Notes under the pieces: generated by a model
Databases searched by the model: none
Told to the model about the DNA's origin: nothing
The model's input: the letters and a program-made list of their open reading frames with translations, nothing else
Program-made: the position numbers and the translations under genes
NCBI GenBank assembly: GCA_002412705.1
Contig: DHVO01000187.1
Location: 324-6,889 of the forward strand
Direction of reading: 5' to 3'
Source of the DNA: Bacteroidales bacterium UBA5206
GTDB lineage: Bacteria > Bacteroidota > Bacteroidia > Bacteroidales > Tenuifilaceae
DNA length: 6,566 nucleotides
In this document: positions 1-4,912 of the stretch, one piece after another
Position numbering within the stretch: the stretch's first letter is position 1
Layout of the letters: each line of letters starts with the position of its first letter

Positions 1-129
1 TCGAATGGGGTATTCGAAGGTAAGGTTCAGGTTCTTATTCCCGACACAAAGCACCTTGAAATGTTGCTTTACAAACTAACCCGCATAAAGGGAGTACAAA
101 AAGCCGTTAGGCTAAACCAAGAAGAGTAA
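1..129 (+). CDS. RelA/SpoT-family (p)ppGpp synthetase/hydrolase, C-terminal fragment (ACT domain)
   Basis: An open frame enters from the left edge in frame 1 and stops with TAA at 127-129, leaving the last 42 residues. The visible peptide (SNGVFEGKVQVLIPDTKHL, then a helix and a strand ending KGVQKAVRLNQEE) matches the closing ACT domain of long RelA/SpoT homologues: a G-x-F-E-G beta strand, a D-T-x-H-L turn into the helix L-x-x-L-x-x-I-K-G-V, then V-x-x-V-x-R. In that family the C-terminal region regulates the N-terminal (p)ppGpp hydrolase and synthetase domains during the stringent response in the cytoplasm. The catalytic domains lie outside the window, so I cannot say whether this copy is bifunctional (Rel/SpoT-like) or synthetase only. 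The FabH-like gene follows 89 bp downstream on the same strand. The family call rests on a short fragment. Confidence 0.8.
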   Translation, partial: SNGVFEGKVQVLIPDTKHLEMLLYKLTRIKGVQKAVRLNQEE

Positions 130-218
130 GTCACAATCGATTTACCCGATGCTTTGCTTTTTTGATATGCATTTCATAGCTTGCATCGAAACACAACTGT
201 CGTTTAAAATTGTAAACT

Positions 219-1295
219 ATGAAAATCCTTAACACGGTAATTACAGGAACAGGCTCCGTTATTCCTGATGTAACGGTATCGAACACAGATTTTATGGAGC
301 ATAGGTTTTTTAGTGCCGATAAAATGGAAATAGACAGTCCAATTAGCCAAATAATTGACAAGTTTAAAGATATCACAGGAATTAAGTACCGCCGCTACGC
401 TAACAACAATCAAACTGCCTCCGATTTAGCCACACAAGCCGCACTAAAAGCCATAGAAAGTGCAGGGATAAACCCTGAGGAGCTAGATCAAATAATTGTA
501 GCGCACAACTTTGGCGATATCACCTACGGTTCCAACCAAAGCGATGCTGTACCCAGCCTTGCATCGAGGGTTAAACATAAGTTGGGCATAAAAAACCCGA
601 ACTGCGTTCCCTTCGACATACTTTTTGGATGCCCAGGCTGGATTCAAGCCCTTATACAAGCCGATGCTTTTATACGCGCAGGAATGGCCAATAAGTGCCT
701 GATAATTGGTGCCGAAACGCTATCGCGAACCATTGACAAGAACGATAGGGATTCAATGATTTTTTCCGATGGCGCAGGTGCAGTAATTCTGGAAAAAGAG
801 CTAAGCGACACGCAAAGGGGAATAATTAGCACTGCGGTTGCTGCTCACACCCAAGAGGAGGTTGGCTATATTTACATGGATAAGACTAACAATCCAACCA
901 ATGACAGCTCAACCAAGTACATAAAAATGCTTGGACGGAAAGTATATGAGTACGCACTTTCCAATGTGCCCGCTGCCATGAAAACGGCTTACGACAAAAC
1001 GGGGCTACCAGTAGAAGAACTCACAAAAATTATTATCCATCAGGCTAACGAGAAAATGGACGAGGCCATTGTTCAGAGATTCTTTAAGCTGTACAAGCTT
1101 AAGTGCGACCTTAGCAAGGTAATGCCCATGAATATTGCCGAAATGGGGAACAGCTCTGTGGCCACTATCCCTACGCTGTACGACATGATACTTCGTAAAA
1201 ACCACAATGGCCATGCTATTAGCAGCGGCGATATTATTATGTTTGCATCAGTTGGAGCAGGAATGAACATTAACGCAGTTGTGTATAAACAGTAA
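219..1295 (+). CDS. 3-oxoacyl-ACP synthase III family protein (FabH-like KAS III)
   Basis: This 358-residue thiolase-fold enzyme should condense an acyl-CoA starter with malonyl-ACP by decarboxylative Claisen condensation in the cytoplasm. The KAS III triad is complete: Cys138 in D-I-L-F-G-C-P-G-W, His274 in I-I-I-H-Q-A-N, and Asn311 in M-G-N-S-S-V-A-T-I-P. Other family marks are the G-A-E-T-L-S stretch (164-169), S-D-G-A-G-A-V-I-L (183-191) and the closing glycine-rich strand A-S-V-G-A-G-M-N (343-350). It is about 40 residues longer than E. coli FabH (317 aa), partly through an insertion near residues 25-50, and its nucleophile motif is GCPGW rather than the usual ACAGF. It is also not beside plsX or rpmF, where housekeeping fabH often lies. 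I therefore infer a paralogue with a different starter or a special-lipid role, but plain FabH cannot be excluded. The ATG at 219 lacks a Shine-Dalgarno sequence, as is usual in Bacteroidota. Confidence 0.88.
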   Translation: MKILNTVITGTGSVIPDVTVSNTDFMEHRFFSADKMEIDSPISQIIDKFKDITGIKYRRYANNNQTASDLATQAALKAIESAGINPEELDQIIVAHNFGDITYGSNQSDAVPSLASRVKHKLGIKNPNCVPFDILFGCPGWIQALIQADAFIRAGMANKCLIIGAETLSRTIDKNDRDSMIFSDGAGAVILEKELSDTQRGIISTAVAAHTQEEVGYIYMDKTNNPTNDSSTKYIKMLGRKVYEYALSNVPAAMKTAYDKTGLPVEELTKIIIHQANEKMDEAIVQRFFKLYKLKCDLSKVMPMNIAEMGNSSVATIPTLYDMILRKNHNGHAISSGDIIMFASVGAGMNINAVVYKQ

Positions 1296-1318
1296 GCCAC
1301 ATCTTTTTTCGTTGTGGC
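1296..1318 (+). other. Short hairpin directly after the FabH-like stop codon
   Basis: GCCACA (1296-1301) and TGTGGC (1313-1318) form a perfect 6-bp stem with an 11-nt T-rich loop, starting on the base after the TAA. There is no T-run after the stem, so it is not a classical intrinsic terminator. It may protect the mRNA 3' end or be a weak attenuator ahead of the cyclophilin promoter. Confidence 0.35.
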
Positions 1319-1321
1319 GTT

Positions 1322-1361
1322 ATTAGTACTTTTGTAACCTAATTGTAAAAATTATACTAAT
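1322..1361. repeat. Inverted repeat ATTAGTA / TACTAAT in the cyclophilin leader
   Basis: Perfect 7-bp arms lie at 1322-1328 and 1355-1361, separated by 26 bp. The left arm overlaps the candidate -7 box and the right arm ends 11 bp before the start codon. It could be an operator or a long-loop leader stem, but AT-rich 7-mers also pair by chance. Confidence 0.35.
1327..1334 (+). promoter_or_regulatory. Candidate Bacteroidota -7 promoter box for the cyclophilin gene
   Basis: TACTTTTG is an exact match to the Bacteroidota primary sigma -7 consensus TAnnTTTG and lies 38 bp before the cyclophilin ATG at 1373. The -33 element is poor: only a T-run (1304-1309) sits at about the right spacing. The box overlaps the left arm of an inverted repeat (1322-1328 and 1355-1361). 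Confidence 0.5.
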
Positions 1362-1372
1362 CAACAAGAATA

Positions 1373-1831
1373 ATGAGAACAGCCGAAATCCATACCGCTA
1401 AAGGTATTATGAAGGTTAAATTCTACGAAGAGGATGCCCCAAATACCGTTGATAACTTTTGCAAACTTGCAAACGAAGGCTATTACAACGGCTTAACATT
1501 CCACAGGGTTATTCCTGATTTTGTGATTCAAGGAGGATGCCCTTTTTCAAAGGACATTAAGGATCCTAGGGTTGGTACAGGTGGTCCTGGCTATAAAATT
1601 AACTGCGAGCTAACTGGTGGAAACCAGTATCACGATAGGGGTGTACTTTCTATGGCTCATGCAGGACGTAACACTGGTGGTTCACAGTTCTTTATTTGCC
1701 ACTCAAGAACCAACACTAGCCATCTTGATAGAAACCACACCTGCTTTGGAAAGGTTTATGAAGGAGTAGAAGTAATTGATGCTATTCGGGCTGGAGATAA
1801 AATTGAGAAAATTGTTATCAACCAAGAGTAG
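1373..1831 (+). CDS. Peptidyl-prolyl cis-trans isomerase, cyclophilin type, single domain
   Basis: This 152-residue protein is a complete cyclophilin domain with no signal peptide or extension, so a cytoplasmic prolyl isomerase and folding helper is expected. Family landmarks in order are the A-P-N-T-V-D-N-F segment (22-29), T-F-H-R-V-I-P-D-F-V-I-Q-G-G (42-55), the G-T-G-G-P-G-Y turn (68-74), L-S-M-A-H-A-G (92-98), G-S-Q-F-F-I (103-108) and L-D-R-N-H-T-C-F-G-K-V (118-128). By comparison with human cyclophilin A, catalytic Arg55, Phe60 and Gln63 correspond to Arg45, Phe50 and Gln53 here, and His126 to His122. The cyclosporin-contacting Trp121 is replaced by His117, and bacterial cyclophilins often differ there. 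The ATG at 1373 is favoured because the fold begins at once (R-T-A-E-I-H-T-A-K-G). No Shine-Dalgarno sequence is visible. It probably has its own promoter and ends at the strong terminator 17 nt downstream. Confidence 0.95.
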   Translation: MRTAEIHTAKGIMKVKFYEEDAPNTVDNFCKLANEGYYNGLTFHRVIPDFVIQGGCPFSKDIKDPRVGTGGPGYKINCELTGGNQYHDRGVLSMAHAGRNTGGSQFFICHSRTNTSHLDRNHTCFGKVYEGVEVIDAIRAGDKIEKIVINQE

Positions 1832-1847
1832 CTAAGCGTTACATATT

Positions 1848-1883
1848 AAAAAAAAGGGTATCCAGTTGGATACCCTTTTTTTT
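1848..1883. terminator. Perfect bidirectional intrinsic terminator
   Basis: A run of eight A, GGGTATCC, the loop AGTT, GGATACCC and a run of eight T make an uninterrupted 16-bp stem with a 4-nt loop. It lies between the convergent cyclophilin gene (stop at 1831) and the cysteine-rich gene on the minus strand (stop at 1914). The A and T flanks let it work in both directions. Confidence 0.95.
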
Positions 1884-1913
1884 GCCAATCAACAAGCGTT
1901 ACAAAATATCTTA

Positions 1914-2159
1914 CTACACCAGCAAACCTTCCTTACGCATTCTATTCTGTATCTCGTCTAAACTAAAGGTGGAGTTAGGTAGAATGTAATCTGGGCAAGA
2001 CCCAAATTTCTCCGAAACCATGTAACGTTTGCAGTTCGACCACCTAGGCTGACCTGCTTTACAGTATAAGTTTCGGTATGTTTCCGCAGATTCGGCTCGC
2101 TTAAGTATTTGATTGTTAAACAATCTACACTTAGCTACTTTGGGGCAATTTTCATCCAT
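1914..2159 (-). CDS. Small cysteine-rich protein, function unknown
   Basis: This 81-residue soluble protein has no signal peptide or membrane segment. It has five cysteines, at 5, 11, 33, 43 and 55. The ordered pattern is C-P-x4-C-R-L-F-N-N, then a short helix, Y-R-N-L-Y-C, W-S-N-C-K-R-Y-M-V, and finally S-C-P-D-Y. The spacing C-x-x-F-N ... Y-x-x-x-Y-C ... C-x-R-Y recalls, from memory, a short cysteine motif seen in bacterial proteins and at the ends of some sensory proteins. That suggests a bound metal or iron-sulfur cluster, but I cannot confirm it. The tail (63-81) looks like a plain helix. The start MDENCP is the only reasonable one. It is transcribed apart from the upstream CoA-transferase gene, since a terminator lies between them, and a palindrome sits just upstream of its start. 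I do not recognise a named family. Confidence 0.8.
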   Translation of the reverse strand: MDENCPKVAKCRLFNNQILKRAESAETYRNLYCKAGQPRWSNCKRYMVSEKFGSCPDYILPNSTFSLDEIQNRMRKEGLLV

Positions 2160-2167
2160 ATTGGCTT

Positions 2168-2189
2168 ATTTTAGTTGGTAAACTAAAAT
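2168..2189 (-). promoter_or_regulatory. Palindrome / hairpin just upstream of the cysteine-rich gene
   Basis: ATTTTAGTT (2168-2176) and AACTAAAAT (2181-2189) form a perfect 9-bp stem around a 4-nt loop. It ends 8 bp upstream of the start codon (first base at 2159 on the minus strand). It may be an operator or an mRNA hairpin near the ribosome landing site. A near -7 box (TAATTTTA, 7 of 8 matches to TAnnTTTG) overlaps it on the minus strand. Confidence 0.45.
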
Positions 2190-2270
2190 TACTAAATAGT
2201 CAATCCAAAGTATCTAGAGGTATCTATATTTTACACTATTTTTTTTGCTACCATTAGGCCTATTATATCA

Positions 2271-2309
2271 AAAGAAAAAGGCCCCACCGTTTACCAGTGA
2301 AGCCCTTTT
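2271..2309 (-). terminator. Intrinsic terminator of the CoA-transferase gene
   Basis: Read on the minus strand, AAAAGG, one bulged G, CTTCACTG, the loop GTAAA, CGGTGGGG and CCTTTTT fold into an imperfect stem with two G-T wobble pairs near its middle and one nearer the loop. TTTTTCTTTT follows. It begins 17 bp after the CoA-transferase stop codon. Confidence 0.75.
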
Positions 2310-2326
2310 GCATAACCAAAACTATA

Positions 2327-3634
2327 TTAAAACATAAACTTGTAGTGCGAACCATATCGCTCAAAAGCTGCTTTATCCAGCGCTTCTCTATGATCTGGAT
2401 GAGCAACACTAATAAGTAAGCGGGCACGTTCTTGCAAGGTTTTTCCGTACAGATTTACAGCACCATATTCGGTTACAAACCAGTGAATGTGATTACGTGT
2501 TGTAACAACACCTGCTCCATCGTTAAGGGTTGGAGCAATTTTGCTCACGCCCCTATTGGTTACAGATGGCATAGCAATAATAGCCTTCCCTCCTATTGAG
2601 CGCGAAGCACCATAAATAAAATCGACTTGTCCACCTACACCCGAGAAGAACTTAGTTCCTAGTGAATCGGCACAAACCTGCCCCGTTAAATCCACCTGAA
2701 GGGCCGAGTTAATTGCTGTTACACGGGGATTCTTTGCAATGATAAAAGGATCGTTAGTGTAACCAACATCCATCATCAACACTAAGGGGTTATTGTGAAT
2801 AAAGTCGTACACCTTTTGAGAGCCCATAAGGAAAGTAGATACCATTTTACCCTTATCAATACCTTTGCAAGCTCCATTTATAACTCCCTTCTCAACGAGA
2901 GGAAGTACTCCATCGGCAAACATCTCGGTGTGAATACCAAGATTTTTGTGATTTCCAAGCTGAGCCAATACGGCGTTAGGAATAGCTCCAATACCCATTT
3001 GAAGGGTAGCACCATCCTCAATAAGGGCAGCGCAGTGCTTACCTATTGCAGTCTCAATTTCATCGGGCTGAGTAAAGTGAGCGGGCTCAAGGGGCTCGTT
3101 CCCTTCAACAAAAATGTCGATCATGCTTAATGGAATAAGCGCATCGCCAAAGGAACGAGGTACATTGGGGTTTACCACTGCTATAACATAATCGGCTGTT
3201 TCTACTGCAGCCAACGTAGCATCTACTGATGTTCCTAGGGAAACAAATCCATGCTCATCGGGCGGACAAACCTGAATCATGGCCACATTACACTTTATGT
3301 AACCATCGCGATAGAGCTTTTGGGTTTCACTAAGAAAAATTGGAATATAATCGGCATAACCAGCCTGGGTGGACTTGCGAACATTTGCCCCAACAAAGAA
3401 CGAGTCCATTTGGAATATACCCTCAAACTCTGGTTCTGCATAAGGCGCAGGACCTTCGGTGTGAAGGTGATGAATATGCACATTCTTAAGTTCGCCAGCT
3501 CGTCCCCTTTCGCACATTGCGTTAATTAAACAGTGAGGAGCGCTTGCAACGCTACTTAAATGTACGTGATCGCCAGATTTTATAACCTTTACTGCCTCTT
3601 GAGGCGAAACGGTTTTAATAGTTTTGTTTAGCAT
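2327..3634 (-). CDS. Acetyl-CoA hydrolase/transferase family protein (4-hydroxybutyrate- or butyryl-CoA:acetate CoA-transferase-like)
   Basis: This 435-residue, full-length cytoplasmic enzyme should move CoA between acetate and another short acid, or hydrolyse acetyl-CoA. It carries the marks of the family I CoA-transferases related to clostridial AbfT. These are S-G-D-H-V-H (20-25), P-P-D-E-H-G-F-V-S-L-G (124-134), G-I-G-A-I-P-N-A-V (214-222), the active-site strand G-I-H-T-E-M-F (233-239), S-G-V-G-G-Q-V-D-F (331-339) and the late V-T-E-Y-G-A-V-N-L (387-395) with A-H-P-D-H-R (411-416). Glu237 should form the glutamyl-CoA thioester (equivalent to Glu238 of AbfT). The sequence does not settle the partner acid: 4-hydroxybutyrate, butyrate, propionate or succinate all fit a fermenting anaerobe. 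No butyrate or hydroxybutyrate genes lie beside it, and it is monocistronic with its own terminator. It is divergent from the outer-membrane protein gene. The ATG at 3634 (M-L-N-K-T-I-K-T-V) gives the usual N-terminus. Confidence 0.92.
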   Translation of the reverse strand: MLNKTIKTVSPQEAVKVIKSGDHVHLSSVASAPHCLINAMCERGRAGELKNVHIHHLHTEGPAPYAEPEFEGIFQMDSFFVGANVRKSTQAGYADYIPIFLSETQKLYRDGYIKCNVAMIQVCPPDEHGFVSLGTSVDATLAAVETADYVIAVVNPNVPRSFGDALIPLSMIDIFVEGNEPLEPAHFTQPDEIETAIGKHCAALIEDGATLQMGIGAIPNAVLAQLGNHKNLGIHTEMFADGVLPLVEKGVINGACKGIDKGKMVSTFLMGSQKVYDFIHNNPLVLMMDVGYTNDPFIIAKNPRVTAINSALQVDLTGQVCADSLGTKFFSGVGGQVDFIYGASRSIGGKAIIAMPSVTNRGVSKIAPTLNDGAGVVTTRNHIHWFVTEYGAVNLYGKTLQERARLLISVAHPDHREALDKAAFERYGSHYKFMF

Positions 3635-3657
3635 CGTAGTAGCTTTTAAAACGGAAA

Positions 3658-3665
3658 CAAATGTA
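3658..3665 (-). promoter_or_regulatory. Candidate -7 box for the CoA-transferase gene
   Basis: On the minus strand this reads TACATTTG, an exact match to TAnnTTTG. It lies 23 bp before the start codon, so the leader would be short. I see no convincing TTTG -33 element at the expected spacing, so the call is tentative. Confidence 0.4.
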
Positions 3666-3857
3666 TTAATAGTAGCTATACTCAGGGCTTATTGTTGCTT
3701 TACAACATGATGCTCTTCAACATTAATCGGAGGCTAAAAGAATTTATAATTAGGAATAAATAGGAAGTAAACACAACTCTTTAGGCGCAATTTTTGTTAG
3801 TACTTAACCCCATATGTTAAATTGCTTTAGTGGGGTAATAAGAACAATCTTTTTAGT

Positions 3858-3865
3858 TACTTTAG
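3858..3865 (+). promoter_or_regulatory. Candidate -7 box for the outer-membrane protein gene
   Basis: TACTTTAG matches TAnnTTTG at 7 of 8 positions and lies 31 bp before the ATG at 3897. The -33 element is weak (TTTAG near 3826-3830). Confidence 0.35.
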
Positions 3866-3896
3866 CATCAAAGTTGGTTCGCAAAAAATTTAAGCC

Positions 3897-4538
3897 ATGA
3901 AAAAAGCTACTTTACTACTCTTTATTGGCCTCTCGCTCTCCGGGGTTGCAAATGCCCAGCTAGTAAGGGATATCGATAAGCTATTTTACCCAACTAACCA
4001 TAAGTTTGAATCAACAGATAGCCTAATCTTTGCTGAGGATGGCATTGTTAAACCTAAGAAAACGGATTTCAGCTTCAGCGTTGGGACTAGCTATACATCG
4101 TTAGGCCGAGGTTCGGGCTTTTCCAACTCATATGTAGCACCCACATTCTCATACTCTCCCAACGAGCGCTTTCAAATGGTGATTGGAGCCTCCATTGGTT
4201 ATAACTCCTATAATAACGTAATAGTAAACTCTGGTTTCCCTTCAAGCAATCAGCTTAACAACAACATGGGAAATCCAACCGAGGCTTTTGCTTATGGTAG
4301 GTACAATGTAACCAAAAGCCTAAGCTTATATGGCTATGGAGCCTATGCAAAAAATCAGCTTTACTTCTCGCCATACCAAGCAGGACTTGGAAAAACCGAC
4401 TATGGAAATTTTGGTATTGGGTTTGACTATAAGATAAGTGAAAAAACATCCATAGGAGCATCCTTTGGGTTTTCCAATGGTCCAGCATTTGGACTATCAC
4501 CCTATGGAAATCAGTTCTCAAGGCCATTTTTCCCTTAA
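3897..4538 (+). CDS. Putative outer-membrane beta-barrel protein, function unknown
   Basis: This 213-residue protein opens with a classical Sec signal peptide: M-K-K, a hydrophobic core (residues 5-17) and A-N-A before a predicted cut after residue 20, leaving an N-terminal Gln. The mature part starts with a polar stretch of about 35 residues. It then shows repeated strands with alternating hydrophobic, aromatic and small residues, at about 57-67, 78-87, 91-103, 129-139, 141-152, 169-180 and 183-193, joined by polar turns rich in Asn, Ser and Gly. That is the look of a small outer-membrane barrel, perhaps eight strands. There are no cysteines and no lipobox. The C-terminus (F-S-R-P-F-F-P) does not end in the usual aromatic residue, so the last strand is uncertain. 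The LapA-like gene starts 32 bp downstream and may be co-transcribed. I cannot assign a function or a named family. Confidence 0.82.
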   Translation: MKKATLLLFIGLSLSGVANAQLVRDIDKLFYPTNHKFESTDSLIFAEDGIVKPKKTDFSFSVGTSYTSLGRGSGFSNSYVAPTFSYSPNERFQMVIGASIGYNSYNNVIVNSGFPSSNQLNNNMGNPTEAFAYGRYNVTKSLSLYGYGAYAKNQLYFSPYQAGLGKTDYGNFGIGFDYKISEKTSIGASFGFSNGPAFGLSPYGNQFSRPFFP

Positions 4539-4570
4539 ACCAGTGACTTACACTTAAAACGGCCTTCTAT

Positions 4571-4834
4571 ATGAGCAAGTTATTTGATGCAATAAACCTT
4601 ACACCAAAGCAAATAGTTAGTATAATATTACTTATACTACTAATTGCTTTTGTTGGTCAAAACATTGATAATGTTCCCATTAACTTTCTGGCATGGACTT
4701 TTAATCTACCTCTAATCATACTAATTCTTATCACATTTTTTATTGGCTTTTTTACAAAAACCGTATTCGCCAATAGGAAAAGAGCACCTAAGGTTGATGA
4801 GAATGGTACTGAGAAAATGGAAAAAGATAAGTAG
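4571..4834 (+). CDS. LapA / DUF1049 domain-containing small membrane protein
   Basis: This 87-residue protein has two hydrophobic helices, about 14-29 (I-V-S-I-I-L-L-I-L-L-I-A-F-V) and 45-66. The connecting stretch Q-N-I-D-N-V-P-I-N-F-L-A-W-T-F-N-L-P-L is the hallmark of the LapA domain (Q-N-x-x-x-V-x-x-x-F-L-x-W-x-F-x-x-P-L). A lysine-rich charged tail (68-87) is probably cytoplasmic. In E. coli the related LapA (YciS) works with LapB in regulating lipopolysaccharide synthesis. Whether this orphan copy, without a lapB neighbour in view, does the same is unknown. The ATG at 4571 gives the expected short amphipathic N-terminus and no Shine-Dalgarno sequence is visible. It shares a direction with the outer-membrane protein gene 32 bp upstream and ends at a bidirectional terminator. 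Confidence 0.85.
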   Translation: MSKLFDAINLTPKQIVSIILLILLIAFVGQNIDNVPINFLAWTFNLPLIILILITFFIGFFTKTVFANRKRAPKVDENGTEKMEKDK

Positions 4835-4858
4835 AAAGCTGCAGTAAAAGCACCAAAT

Positions 4859-4893
4859 AAAAACCCCCTATCCAAATAAGACAGGGGGTTTTT
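4859..4893. terminator. Bidirectional intrinsic terminator between the LapA-like gene and folD
   Basis: AAAAACCCCCT (4859-4869) and AGGGGGTTTTT (4883-4893) form a perfect 11-bp stem with a 13-nt loop. It lies 24 bp after the LapA-like stop and 19 bp from the folD stop on the other strand. The A and T flanks let it end transcription both ways. Confidence 0.93.
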
Positions 4894-4912
4894 CATGCTA
4901 ATAAAGTGTTAT

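Larger units (their letters stand above)
3635..3896. other. Divergent intergenic region between the CoA-transferase and outer-membrane protein genes
   Basis: This 262-bp AT-rich region must hold both promoters. Visible elements are the minus-strand -7 box (3658-3665), a small stem TGTTG / CAACA (3693-3707), two imperfect 10-bp tandem units TAGGAATAAA and TAGGAAGTAA (3751-3770), an inverted repeat ACCCCA / TGGGGT (3807-3812 and 3831-3836), and a near -7 box TACTTTAG (3858-3865) reading toward the outer-membrane protein gene. I see no small gene or RNA gene in it. Confidence 0.6.

Noticed and set aside
130..218. Possible promoter or small RNA between the RelA/SpoT fragment and the FabH-like gene
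   Set aside because: Only a 6-bp CGATGC / GCATCG pair (147-152 and 183-188) with a 30-nt gap and a 7-of-8 -7-like box (TAAAATTG, 205-212) were seen. Neither is strong enough to call.
2795..3130. 111-codon plus-strand open frame inside the CoA-transferase gene
   Set aside because: It is antisense to a full-length enzyme with all family motifs, shows no recognisable domain, and is explained by codon bias of the real gene.
3796..3808. Near-palindrome GTTAGTACTTAAC
   Set aside because: It is imperfect and AT-rich, and matches of this length are expected by chance in such DNA.
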